From Actimicrobium sp034313845 (GTDB taxonomy: Bacteria > Pseudomonadota > Gammaproteobacteria > Burkholderiales > Burkholderiaceae_D): a DNA stretch of 64,000 bases. A program made the position numbers and the translations under genes. The DNA is taken from assembly GCF_034313845.1 (NCBI RefSeq), contig NZ_JAVIWN010000003.1; one strand, written 5' to 3'. Of this stretch, positions 55,011 through 63,545 are shown in pieces (positions within the stretch are counted from its first letter, which is position 1; every line of letters starts with the position of its first letter). A model generated the notes under the pieces. It did not search any database. It saw nothing but the letters and a program-made list of their open reading frames with translations, and was not told the DNA's origin.

Positions 55011-56747
55011 ATGCGCGCCTCCCGATTTTTTATTTCCACCCTTAAAGAAGCCCCTGCCGACGCAGAAATCGTCAGTCATCAATTGATGATGCGGGCCGGC
55101 ATGATCAAGCGTCTCGGTTCCGGGATCTATACCTACATGCCGATGGGGTTGCGTGTGATCCGCAAAGTCGAAGCAATCGTGCGCGAAGAAATGAACCGTG
55201 CCGGTGCGGTCGAGCTGCTGATGCCGGTCGTGCAACCGGCCGAACTGTGGCAGGAGACCGGCCGCTGGCAGGAATACGGTCCCGAACTGATGCGCGTCAA
55301 AGACCGCCATGGCCGCGATTTCATCATCCAGCCGACCTCCGAAGAAGTCATCACCGACATCGCCCGTACCGAGATCAAGTCGTATCGGCAGTTGCCAGTC
55401 AATTTTTATCATGTCCAGACCAAGTTCCGCGACGAGCGCCGGCCACGTTTTGGCTTGATGCGCGGACGCGAATTCACGATGAAGGATGCGTATTCGTTTG
55501 ATCGTGATCCAGCCGGCATGAAGCAGTCATACCAGATCATGTTCGATGCCTATGTACGGATCTTCACGCGCTTTGGCCTTGGCTTTCGCCCGGTCGCGGC
55601 CGACAACGGCGCCATCGGAGGTTCCGGGTCGCACGAATTCCATGTCATCGCCGATACAGGTGAAGATGCCATCGTCTATTGCCCGACCTCCGATTACGCC
55701 GCCAACATGGAAGCCGCCGAAGCCGCACCCATCGCCACGCCGCGCGCGGCTCCTGCACAGGATCTGGTCAAGACCGCGACCCCTGGCAAAGCCAAGTGCG
55801 AAGACGTCGCCGCGCTGCTGGGCGTGCCACTGCAGCAAACCGTGAAATCGCTGGTGCTGACGGTCGATACCGAAACCGACGGGGTCATCGTCGACAAGCA
55901 AGTCTGGCTGTTGTTGCTGCGCGGCGACCATGACCTCAACGAAATCAAGGCCAGCAAAGCGCCTGGACTCGCTGGCTACCGGTTCTCGACCGAGGCCGAA
56001 ATCATCGAATACTTTGGCACGCCACCGGGTTATCTCGGTCCGATCAATACCGTCAAGCCCGTGCATGTGGTGGCCGATTTGAGCGTCGCGCACATGAGCG
56101 ATTTCATCTGCGGTGCGAATGCAGTCGACTTCCATTTCACCGGCGTCAACTGGGGCCGCGATGTGCCGGAACCCGTCAGCTTCGACTTGCGCAATGTGGT
56201 TGCCGGTGACGCCTCGCCGGACGGCAAGGGCGTACTGGCGATCCAGCGCGGCATCGAAGTGGGTCATGTCTTCCAGCTCGGAACGCGCTACTCGGAAGAC
56301 ATGAAAGCCACTTTCCTCGATGAAAACGGCAAGCCACAGTTGCTGCAGATGGGTTGTTACGGCATCGGTGTCACGCGCATCCTGGGTGCGGCGATCGAAC
56401 AGAATTTCGATGACAAGGGCATCATCTGGCCGGTATCGATTGCCCCGTTTGAAATCGTGCTGTGTCCGATGGGCTACGATCGCAATGAAGCTGTCAAGGC
56501 TGCCGCAGATACCTTGCTGGCCGACTTGCTGGCCGCCGGTATCGATGCCATTCTCGATGACCGTGGCGAACGCCCGGGTGCGATGTTCGCGGACTGGGAG
56601 CTGATCGGCGTGCCACACCGGATGGTCATCGGCGACCGTGGCCTCAAGGACGGCAAGCTTGAATATCAGGGTCGGCGTGAAACCGCCGCAACAGCGGTCG
56701 ACCTGGCCGACGCCGTGGCTTTTGTCCGGGCGCGCTTGCTGGCATAG
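55011..56747 (+). CDS. proS: Prolyl-tRNA synthetase
   Basis: Class II aminoacyl-tRNA synthetase of 578 residues, the bacterial long form. Motif 2 and 3 regions flank a YbaK-type editing insertion (about 235-385) that hydrolyses Ala-tRNAPro. Visible are the LPVNFYHVQTKFRDERRPRFG block (split over 128-148), LMRGREFTMKDAYSF, GCYGIGVTRI (motif 3) and a C-terminal anticodon domain. N-terminal MRASRFFISTLKEAPADAE is typical of beta- and gammaproteobacteria. Confidence 0.97.
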   Translation: MRASRFFISTLKEAPADAEIVSHQLMMRAGMIKRLGSGIYTYMPMGLRVIRKVEAIVREEMNRAGAVELLMPVVQPAELWQETGRWQEYGPELMRVKDRHGRDFIIQPTSEEVITDIARTEIKSYRQLPVNFYHVQTKFRDERRPRFGLMRGREFTMKDAYSFDRDPAGMKQSYQIMFDAYVRIFTRFGLGFRPVAADNGAIGGSGSHEFHVIADTGEDAIVYCPTSDYAANMEAAEAAPIATPRAAPAQDLVKTATPGKAKCEDVAALLGVPLQQTVKSLVLTVDTETDGVIVDKQVWLLLLRGDHDLNEIKASKAPGLAGYRFSTEAEIIEYFGTPPGYLGPINTVKPVHVVADLSVAHMSDFICGANAVDFHFTGVNWGRDVPEPVSFDLRNVVAGDASPDGKGVLAIQRGIEVGHVFQLGTRYSEDMKATFLDENGKPQLLQMGCYGIGVTRILGAAIEQNFDDKGIIWPVSIAPFEIVLCPMGYDRNEAVKAAADTLLADLLAAGIDAILDDRGERPGAMFADWELIGVPHRMVIGDRGLKDGKLEYQGRRETAATAVDLADAVAFVRARLLA

Positions 56748-56798
56748 GATTGTGCTTCGCTGACGGAACGTTCTGTCTCTTGCTGCCACTTATCGACG

Positions 56799-56822
56799 TT
56801 GGAATATTGGAACGTTGGAATG
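56799..56822 (+). repeat. 8-bp tandem triplicate before the transglycosylase gene
   Basis: Three imperfect octamers in tandem: TTGGAATA, TTGGAACG, TTGGAATG. They end 45 bases before the ATG at 56868. Confidence 0.7.
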
Positions 56823-56867
56823 TGGCAGCGCAGAACAAGTTCGAGGACATTGAAATCCGGAGAAAAG

Positions 56868-57473
56868 ATGAAAGTAATCCTGAAGCTGGCGGTGGTGATG
56901 CTCTTGCTGAACACCGGCAGTACTTGGGCAGGCAACCAGAAAGAAGAGGCGATGGCCGACTCGGTCCGGCTTGCGTTGTCGCACGCCATCACCGGGTCAG
57001 CGCCGATGAAAGTGCGCATCACCGATATCGAGGAGCGTATCCGCTATCTGGCCTGGCTCGGCGAGATGTCCGATCGTCTGAAAAAGAAATTGCCCGATGT
57101 GCAGGTGCGTCTGGAGTTCCTTGAAACGGTCTGGTACGAAGCCCGCCGCGCAGGTCTCGATCCTGCCATGGTGCTGGGGCTGATTCAGGTTGAATCAGCC
57201 TTTCGCAAATACGCCCTGTCACCGGTTGGCGCGCATGGCTACATGCAAGTCATGCCATTCTGGTCGCGCGTGATCGGCGATAGTGACCGCCGCAAACTGT
57301 TCAACATGCAGGCCAACCTGCGCTACGGATGTTCGATTTTGCGCATGTATATCGACATGGAACGCGGCGACTTGTACCTTGCTCTGGGACGCTACAACGG
57401 CAGTCGTGGCCGGCCTGAATATCCGAACGCCGTGCTGTCCGCCTGGCATAAATGGAAATTTAATAGCGCCTGA
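56868..57473 (+). CDS. Lytic transglycosylase (SLT domain)
   Basis: A 201-residue periplasmic enzyme with a signal peptide (cleavage after T-W-A, residue 21) and an SLT fold. The catalytic Glu is E109 in GLIQVESAF, followed by the family motif GYMQVMPFW (about 124) and ALGRYNGS. It cuts glycan strands to form anhydro-muramyl ends. GGAG lies five bases before the ATG. The in-frame start at 56799 would include the octamer repeat and no signal. It is downstream of proS and may be co-transcribed with it. Confidence 0.9.
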   Translation: MKVILKLAVVMLLLNTGSTWAGNQKEEAMADSVRLALSHAITGSAPMKVRITDIEERIRYLAWLGEMSDRLKKKLPDVQVRLEFLETVWYEARRAGLDPAMVLGLIQVESAFRKYALSPVGAHGYMQVMPFWSRVIGDSDRRKLFNMQANLRYGCSILRMYIDMERGDLYLALGRYNGSRGRPEYPNAVLSAWHKWKFNSA

Positions 57474-57500
57474 TTTAACCGAAAATCAGGTCTTGTCCGA

Positions 57501-57518
57501 TCGTCATCAAGCTGTCAC
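57501..57518 (+). promoter_or_regulatory. Pho box (PhoB operator) of the phosphatase operon
   Basis: TCGTCATCAAGCTGTCAC matches the Pho box CTGTCATAAATCTGTCAC at 14 of 18 positions, including both GTCA cores with the correct 11-bp repeat. TACATA at 57525-57530 is a possible -10. The gene behind it is an alkaline phosphatase, the classic PhoB target. Confidence 0.7.
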
Positions 57519-57531
57519 GCGCGCTACATAA

Positions 57532-57553
57532 ACTCCTGATTTTTAACAGGAGT
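57532..57553 (+). promoter_or_regulatory. Inverted repeat that covers the phosphatase Shine-Dalgarno
   Basis: ACTCCTG (57532-57538) is a perfect complement of CAGGAGT (57547-57553), which contains the AGGAG ribosome site of the next gene. The loop is A/T only. If the transcript begins upstream of 57532 the site could be hidden; if it begins at about 57537 the left arm would be largely missing. Confidence 0.45.
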
Positions 57554-57558
57554 GAACC

Positions 57559-58998
57559 ATGCGCATTCGTTTGATTGGCTTGCTGATTTCCTCGGCTTGC
57601 GGGCTTGCCGCCTGCGGAACGTCGGTAACATCCACTGTCGCCCCCCCTAAAAACGTGATTCTTTTTCTTGGCGACGGGTATGGCATGGTGCCAATGACTG
57701 CCGCGCGCATTTATGCAGTGGGCGAAGATGGCGAACTGACCATCGACCAGTTTCCGGAAACCGCATTCGTCAAAACCTATTCGAATGATGCGCAAGTTAC
57801 CGACAGCGCACCGTCGATGGCGGCTTACATGACGGGTGTCAAAACCAATAATGAAGTGATTTCGTCGAGTGCCGATACACATCCGACCGATGCCAACGGT
57901 AAAGCCTACCTGAGCGGTGCCGACAGTACCTGCCCGACTACGGGCAACGGGTCGTCCGTGACGACCTTGCTCGAACTGGCCAAAGCCGCCGGTCGTGGCA
58001 CTGCCGTTGTTACTACAACCCGCGTCACGCATGCCACCCCCGCAGCAACTTACGCGCACGTCTGTCACCGCGATGCGGAGAACACGATTGCCGCGCAACT
58101 GGTTCCAGGCGGTGCCGGCTACAACGCCGCACTCGGCGCTGACGGCGTGGATGTGGTTCTTGGCGGCGGCTGGCAAAATTTCCTGCCCAAAGGCGCGGCA
58201 ACCGGTTCGGCACGTAGCGATACGCGCGACCTGACTGCTGAAATGACAGCCAAGGGATATACCTACATTACCGACAAGGCCGGCCTTGATGGCGTGCCGA
58301 CCACCACCACGAAATTGCTGGGACTGTTCACGGCAAGCCACATGAATTTCGACCTCGATCGCGATCCGGCCAAAGAACCTAGTCTGGCCCAGATGGCTGG
58401 CAAGGCGCTCGACATCGTCTCGAAAAACCAGAAGGGTTATTTCCTGATGGTCGAGGGCGGACGGATCGACCAGGCCCTGCACCCGACACTGGCGCGCAAG
58501 GCGCTGCAGGATGCCAAGGCTTTCGACGACGCGATCAACGCCACCATCGCCAAGGTACGCCTGACCGATCCGACGCTGGCCAACACACTGATCATCGTCA
58601 CAGCCGACCATGATCACACGATGGTCATGAATGGCTACGCAGCATTGACCGGCAAAACGACCGATGCCAATCCCGGCATCCTCGGTTTGATGCGCGCTTA
58701 CACCGATCCGAGCAAGCCAGCCAAGGATATTGACGGAAAGCCTTTCACCACGCTGGTGTTTGGTAATGGCGAAAATCGCGTGCAAGCCAATCGCAGCACG
58801 ATGGCGGACCTGACCGACGCGCTGGTCTACGACAAAAACTACCATCAGGAAGCAGCGGTGCGCGTGCCTGCCGGCAGCGAAACGCATGGCGGTGCCGATG
58901 TCTTCCTTGGAGCGATGGGCCTCGGTGCCGACACGTTCCATGGCACGCTCGACAACACACAGGTCTTCACGCTGATGAAATCAGCGGCCGGACTTTGA
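57559..58998 (+). CDS. Alkaline phosphatase, PhoA family, predicted lipoprotein
   Basis: A 479-residue periplasmic phosphomonoesterase. The lipobox L16-A-A-C19 predicts a lipid anchor with Gly at +2. Active-site residues follow the E. coli enzyme: metal Asp39 (FLGDGYG), nucleophile S83 (TDSAPS), THATPA with His in place of E. coli Asp153, the Arg of CHRDAE, D and H of GGRIDQALH, TADHDHT and the His of ETHGG. The position of E. coli Lys328 is Gln. It liberates phosphate from organic esters. It is behind a Pho box and 25 bases before a second phosphatase gene, with which it forms an operon. Confidence 0.92.
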   Translation: MRIRLIGLLISSACGLAACGTSVTSTVAPPKNVILFLGDGYGMVPMTAARIYAVGEDGELTIDQFPETAFVKTYSNDAQVTDSAPSMAAYMTGVKTNNEVISSSADTHPTDANGKAYLSGADSTCPTTGNGSSVTTLLELAKAAGRGTAVVTTTRVTHATPAATYAHVCHRDAENTIAAQLVPGGAGYNAALGADGVDVVLGGGWQNFLPKGAATGSARSDTRDLTAEMTAKGYTYITDKAGLDGVPTTTTKLLGLFTASHMNFDLDRDPAKEPSLAQMAGKALDIVSKNQKGYFLMVEGGRIDQALHPTLARKALQDAKAFDDAINATIAKVRLTDPTLANTLIIVTADHDHTMVMNGYAALTGKTTDANPGILGLMRAYTDPSKPAKDIDGKPFTTLVFGNGENRVQANRSTMADLTDALVYDKNYHQEAAVRVPAGSETHGGADVFLGAMGLGADTFHGTLDNTQVFTLMKSAAGL

Positions 58999-59023
58999 TC
59001 ACGACATCACGGAGAACATCAAC

Positions 59024-60439
59024 ATGATCAAGAAACTGGTACTCAGCGCGACTGCCGCAAGTGTCGCCGCAAGCTTGGCTGTCGTCTTTGCTGCCCCGGC
59101 CATGGCCGCTGGCGAAGCCAAGAACGTGATTTTTTTCCTCGGTGACGGCATGGGTCCGGTCACCAAGACCGCCGCACGCATTTACAAATACAACGAAGCA
59201 GGCTCGCTGGGCATGGACACGATGCCGTACACCGCCCGCGTCAAGACCTACTCGCTGGATGCGCAAACGACTGACAGTGCACCGTCGATGGCGGCTTACA
59301 TGACCGGTGTCAAGGAACGCAACGACGTCATTTCGATGAGTGGCGATACGATTGCGGTGGCACCTTCCAAGGATAGTGCTACCGGTGTCTCGAATGCGGT
59401 CACCAATTGCGCGGCCACCGGCAACGGAACGGCTGTCATGACGCTGACCGAATACGCGATTGCCCAGGGCAAGGCCACCGGCACCGTCACCACGGCGCGG
59501 TTGACACATGCCACACCGGCGGCGACTTACGCCCATTCTTGCCATCGCGACGCCGAGTATGAAATCGCCCGTCAGGCAATACCGGGCGGTAGCGGTTTCA
59601 ATACAAAGCTGGGTGCAGGTCTGGATGTGATGATGGGCGGGATCAGTTATTACTGGCGTCCGTATGTGGCAGTCACCACGCCACGTGGACGGCCAGATGG
59701 TCGCGATCTGGTGGCGGAGTTGCAAGGCAAGGGCTACACCTTTGCCAGTGATCTGGCCAGCATGAATGCGGCACCGACCACGCCAGGCAGCAAGCTCATC
59801 GCGCTGTTCGACCAGGCGCTGGTCCAAGGTCATATGTCGTACGACGCGGACCGTAATCCGGCACTGGAGCCGAGCCTGGCGCAGATGACCACCAAGGCCA
59901 TCGAATTACTTTCGAAGAATTCAAAGGGGTATTTCCTGATGGTCGAAGGCGGTCGTATTGACCACGCACTCCACGCTACCAATGCCCGCCGTGCGCTCGT
60001 CGACACCATTGCCTTTGATGATGCGATCAAGGCTGCGCTGGCGACGGTCGACCTGACCAACACGCTCATTGTTGTCACCGCCGACCACGACCATACGATG
60101 GCTTTTAACGGCTATGGCAAACGTGGCACGCCTATCCTCGGCAACAACATCAGCTACCAGACGGGCAAGCTGAGTCTCGATGCCGATGGCGTACCGTACT
60201 CGACGCTGGTATTTGGCAATGGACCCAATCGCAAGGATACCCGCGTGACAGTTGACACCAGCGTCGTCGAAGGTCTCGATTACCAGCAAGAATCGGTCAT
60301 CCGGACCTCCAATGGTGGCGAGAGTCATGGCGGTGGCGATGTCCAGTTGTATGGTGCCGGTGCCGGAGCCAAGATATTCAAGGGAACGATCGATAACACC
60401 AAGGTATTTTCGCTGGTCAAGAGCGCTGCCGGCCTGTAA
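59024..60439 (+). CDS. Alkaline phosphatase, PhoA family, secreted paralogue
   Basis: A 471-residue paralogue of the preceding gene with a normal signal peptide (cleavage after A-M-A, about residue 28) instead of a lipobox. Key residues: Asp41, S85 in TDSAPS, THATPA, CHRDAE, GGRIDHALH, TADHDHT and SHGG. Where the first copy has Gln after RID this one has His, as in most non-E. coli enzymes. The likely disulfide partners Cys before A-A-T-G-N-G and Cys of CHRD occur in both copies. GGAGA precedes the ATG. The operon ends at a strong terminator. Confidence 0.93.
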   Translation: MIKKLVLSATAASVAASLAVVFAAPAMAAGEAKNVIFFLGDGMGPVTKTAARIYKYNEAGSLGMDTMPYTARVKTYSLDAQTTDSAPSMAAYMTGVKERNDVISMSGDTIAVAPSKDSATGVSNAVTNCAATGNGTAVMTLTEYAIAQGKATGTVTTARLTHATPAATYAHSCHRDAEYEIARQAIPGGSGFNTKLGAGLDVMMGGISYYWRPYVAVTTPRGRPDGRDLVAELQGKGYTFASDLASMNAAPTTPGSKLIALFDQALVQGHMSYDADRNPALEPSLAQMTTKAIELLSKNSKGYFLMVEGGRIDHALHATNARRALVDTIAFDDAIKAALATVDLTNTLIVVTADHDHTMAFNGYGKRGTPILGNNISYQTGKLSLDADGVPYSTLVFGNGPNRKDTRVTVDTSVVEGLDYQQESVIRTSNGGESHGGGDVQLYGAGAGAKIFKGTIDNTKVFSLVKSAAGL

Positions 60440-60458
60440 TCGCGGTCGCAGTTCGATG

Positions 60459-60487
60459 GTGGCAGCGCTCTGCGCTGCCACTTTTTT
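60459..60487 (+). terminator. Intrinsic terminator of the phosphatase operon
   Basis: GTGGCAGCGC (60459-60468) pairs with GCGCTGCCAC (60472-60481) around a three-base loop, followed by six T residues. Confidence 0.92.
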
Positions 60488-60502
60488 CTATTTTGGAATC
60501 CA

Positions 60503-61195
60503 ATGAAAATTTTTTCCGTAACACTGTTACTGCTGACTGCGACGATGACGGTGTATGCAGCACCGGCAGCACCGGCAACAGAATTGCCACCACTCGATGC
60601 CACCGTGACCTACGACAGCAAGTTCGTGTCGCATGCCGGCGTCACCGAAACACGTCAGTTCACCAATATCCTGATTCGTCGTCCCGGCCATGTCTGGATG
60701 GAGCGCATCTTGCCGGCACAAGCGCAGGAGCACGCCGAGGAACATGGCGGCCACAAGCACTTTGATTTTGAAACATCGACCCAGCACCTCACGCGTACCG
60801 CCACAGGTGCGATTCGCGCCGAGTATGTGGATCGCGGTCAGCGCCGTGTCGTCTTTGTGCCGCCGACCGAATACAGCGTCAGCGGTTTTGATGGTTCATG
60901 GGATAACGCGGCGGCGATGGTGTCGGAAAAAACCGTCAAGGCCATGGCGCTGTCAAAACGTGTCACGACCGTCGTTGATACCGAGTGGCGGGAAGAGTCG
61001 CGCAATGGCTGGTACAACCGGGTGCTCTGGTCGAATCGGGAGAAGATTGCGCTGGTCGTGGAGTCAGGCAAAACCGATGGCAGCACGACGCGCAGGACCG
61101 TGCTCGCACTGCGGCCGGCGACTCCCGATGCGGCATTGCCGTGGAAGCAGCTCGGTAGTTATGCCCAAATGGAGTACGACGACTTCATGGACTAA
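60503..61195 (+). CDS. Secreted protein of unknown function
   Basis: A 230-residue protein with a signal peptide (MKIFSVTLLLLTATMTVYA, cleavage before A-P-A). The mature part has a His/Glu-rich stretch (HAEEHGGHKHFDF, about 77-89) that could bind metal and otherwise looks beta-rich. I do not recognise a family. The gene begins 16 bases after the phosphatase terminator, so it is expressed only by read-through or by a promoter hidden in the phosphatase end. A link to phosphate stress is possible from position only. Confidence 0.6.
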   Translation: MKIFSVTLLLLTATMTVYAAPAAPATELPPLDATVTYDSKFVSHAGVTETRQFTNILIRRPGHVWMERILPAQAQEHAEEHGGHKHFDFETSTQHLTRTATGAIRAEYVDRGQRRVVFVPPTEYSVSGFDGSWDNAAAMVSEKTVKAMALSKRVTTVVDTEWREESRNGWYNRVLWSNREKIALVVESGKTDGSTTRRTVLALRPATPDAALPWKQLGSYAQMEYDDFMD

Positions 61196-61230
61196 TAGCC
61201 GATCGGCGACAGCCGGATGTCCGGAAATGA

Positions 61231-61255
61231 AAACGCCCGCTGCTTGCGGGCGTTT
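61231..61255. terminator. Bidirectional hairpin terminator
   Basis: AAACGCCCGC (61231-61240) pairs with GCGGGCGTTT (61246-61255). It lies between convergent genes and serves both directions; the T-run is short. Confidence 0.75.
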
Positions 61256-61288
61256 CGCTATCCGTGGTGCCAACGCACACCGGGCAAT

Positions 61289-61663
61289 TTATTTCAGATG
61301 ATCGGAGATCAGTTTGGTCATTTCAAACATCGAGACTTGTTTTTTGCCACCAAATACAGCGACCAGCTTGGCGTCACCATTGATCATGCGTTTGTTGGCG
61401 TCATCCTGCAGGGCATTTTTCTTGATGTATTCCCATACTTTCTTGGTCACTTCGGTCCGTGGTAGCGGATCGGCACCGACAACGGCAGCCAGGACTGCCG
61501 ACGGCGTCATCGGCTTCATGAAAGCAGCATTCGGTTTGCGCGCAACAACCGGTTTGGCGGCGGCGGGGGCCTTGGTTGCGGCTTTTTTTACGGCGGCTTT
61601 GGCCGGCGCTGCCTTGATTGCTGTCGCCGGTTCAGCGGCTGCGGGTTTTTTTGCTGTTGCCAT
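61289..61663 (-). CDS. SWIB/MDM2-domain protein with Ala/Lys-rich tail
   Basis: A 124-residue protein. Residues 1-42 are an Ala/Lys/Pro-rich, histone H1-like tail; residues 45-122 form a SWIB domain (MTPSAVLAAVVGADPLPR split, KKVWEYIKKNALQD, MFEMTKLISDHL). SWIB domains are known from eukaryotic chromatin remodelers and from Chlamydia and some proteobacteria. A nucleoid role is suggested by the basic tail but is not proven. AAGGAG lies nine bases before the ATG. Starts further upstream add 15 residues without a Shine-Dalgarno. Confidence 0.87.
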   Translation of the reverse strand: MATAKKPAAAEPATAIKAAPAKAAVKKAATKAPAAAKPVVARKPNAAFMKPMTPSAVLAAVVGADPLPRTEVTKKVWEYIKKNALQDDANKRMINGDAKLVAVFGGKKQVSMFEMTKLISDHLK

Positions 61664-61906
61664 CTTCAAAGCTCCTTCACGAATTTTTCGGTCGATGCGC
61701 CGTTTCACGCAGCGCTTATAGTGGTGGGGATTTTCCGGTCACGCAAGCATTTTTTGAGTCTTTGTAGCGCACTTGTTTGCATGTATTCACAGTGGAAATC
61801 CTTGTCCAGCGCCACTTCCCTGCCAATTCGATCGTACCTTTGCCGCGGTCTTGCCGCTGTCCTGCCGGTGCAAGTCGGGTGACCGCAAGTTGACTTCCTG
61901 CTGGCT

Positions 61907-63280
61907 TCAGCGCATTCCGCCGCCTGGCATCATGCCTTTCATGCTGCGCATCATTTTCATCATCCCGCCACCTTTGAGCTTTTTCATCATGGTCTGCATC
62001 TGGTCGAATTGCGCCAGCATGCGATTGACTTCCTGCACCTGCACGCCAGCGCCGTTGGCGATACGGCGCTTGCGGGTCGCCTTGATGATTTCCGGCTTGG
62101 CGCGTTCCTGTTTGGTCATCGAGTTGATGATGCCTTCCATGCGACGTACCTGCTTGTCGGCATTGCCCATGTTGGCACCGGCAGCGGCTTGCTGGAATTG
62201 CGCCGGCAGCTTGTCCATCATGCTGGCCATGCCGCCCATTTTTTTCATTTGTCCGAGTTGGGCCTTGAAGTCGTTCAGGTCGAAGCGTCCGCCCGATTTG
62301 ATCTTCTGTGCCATATCCTGCGCGGCCGCCATGTCGACGCCTTTTTGCGCTTCTTCGACCAGCGCCAGGATGTCGCCCATACCGAGGATGCGGTTGGCCA
62401 TCCGTTGCGGATCGAAGGCTTCGAGACCGTCGAGTTTTTCGGCCGTGCCGGCGAACTTGATTGGCTTGCCAGTGATGTGGCGCACCGACAGTGCCGCACC
62501 GCCGCGAGCATCGCCATCAAGCTTGGTCAGGACGATGCCGGTCAGCGGCAACGTGTCGTTGAAGGCCTTGGCGGTATTGATCGCATCCTGGCCCAGCATC
62601 GCGTCGACCACGAACAGCGTTTCGATCGGCTTGACGGCGGCATGCAGCGCCGCGATCTCGGCCATCATCTCGGCATCAATACCTAGCCGACCGGCGGTGT
62701 CGATGATCAGCACATCGTGATAGTGGCGCTTGGCAAAGTCGAGTGCTGCCAGCGCAATATCGACCGGCTTGTCAGTGGTCAGTGACGGAAAGAAGTCGGC
62801 ACCGACTTGCGCCGTGACCGTCTGCAACTGCCCGATTGCGGCCGGACGATAGACGTCGGCCGACACGGTCAGGACTTTTTTCTTGTGCTTTTCTTTGAGG
62901 AATTTGGCCAGCTTGCCGACGGTGGTGGTCTTGCCGGCACCTTGCAGACCGGCCATCAGGATCACGGCCGGTGGCTGCGTCGCAAAACTCAGCAGTGAGG
63001 CTTCGGGACCAAGGTCGCCGCCCATCATTGCCGCCAGTTCGCGCTGCACCACGCCCACCAGTGCCTGACCTGGTGACAGCGAACCGATGACTTCCTCGCC
63101 CATCGCCTTGGTCTTGACCTTGGCAATGAAGTCGCGCACCGCCGGCAGGGCGACGTCGGCTTCGAGCAGCGCCAGGCGCACTTCGCGCAGCATCTCGGCA
63201 GTATTGGTTTCCGTCAGGCGGGCTTCGCCGCGCATGGTCTTGACGACCTTGGCAAGGCGTTGGGTCAGATTGTCTAGCAT
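61907..63280 (-). CDS. ffh: Signal recognition particle protein Ffh
   Basis: SRP54 GTPase that binds 4.5S RNA and signal sequences and delivers nascent membrane proteins to FtsY. A protein of 457 residues: N domain (MLDNLTQRLAKVVKTMRGEA at the start), G domain with GLQGAGKTTT (about 105) and DTAGRLGID (about 190), then a Met-rich M domain (about 295-457, ending MPGGGMR). The ATG at 63280 is the family start; the upstream extension to 63376 is non-conserved. The 243-bp space to the SWIB gene shows no other gene. Confidence 0.97.
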   Translation of the reverse strand: MLDNLTQRLAKVVKTMRGEARLTETNTAEMLREVRLALLEADVALPAVRDFIAKVKTKAMGEEVIGSLSPGQALVGVVQRELAAMMGGDLGPEASLLSFATQPPAVILMAGLQGAGKTTTVGKLAKFLKEKHKKKVLTVSADVYRPAAIGQLQTVTAQVGADFFPSLTTDKPVDIALAALDFAKRHYHDVLIIDTAGRLGIDAEMMAEIAALHAAVKPIETLFVVDAMLGQDAINTAKAFNDTLPLTGIVLTKLDGDARGGAALSVRHITGKPIKFAGTAEKLDGLEAFDPQRMANRILGMGDILALVEEAQKGVDMAAAQDMAQKIKSGGRFDLNDFKAQLGQMKKMGGMASMMDKLPAQFQQAAAGANMGNADKQVRRMEGIINSMTKQERAKPEIIKATRKRRIANGAGVQVQEVNRMLAQFDQMQTMMKKLKGGGMMKMMRSMKGMMPGGGMR

Positions 63281-63493
63281 CGGAGGGCGATCGAAAAAAG
63301 AGTGCGGTGAAAGGGCGCGGCATGTCGCGCGGGTTGACCGCATTTTACCCGATGCGACTGGCGCATCGATAGCCATTGGCTGCGCGAAAATCCGGACTGC
63401 TGCGGCGGCAGGTGTGCGGATTCCCGCTCAAACCCGCTGGCTTACCGTATTCTTCTGACGGTCACACAACGCTTGCGCCGAGAATCACCGCGC

Positions 63494-63509
63494 TGGCACG
63501 AAGTCTGCA
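63494..63509 (+). promoter_or_regulatory. Sigma-54-type (-24/-12) promoter
   Basis: TGGCACG-AAGT-CTGCA, with GG at 63495-63496 and GC at 63507-63508 separated by exactly 10 bp. It differs from the TGGCACG-N4-TTGCA consensus at one base. The predicted start near 63520 gives a short leader to the AGGAG and ATG of the solute-binding gene. No activator site was identified. Confidence 0.6.
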
Positions 63510-63545
63510 TTGTGCACAATACAATTCAATCAACAGGAGACCAGC

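Noticed and set aside
55527..56789. 420-codon reverse frame opposite proS
   Set aside because: Antisense shadow; proS is unambiguous on the forward strand.
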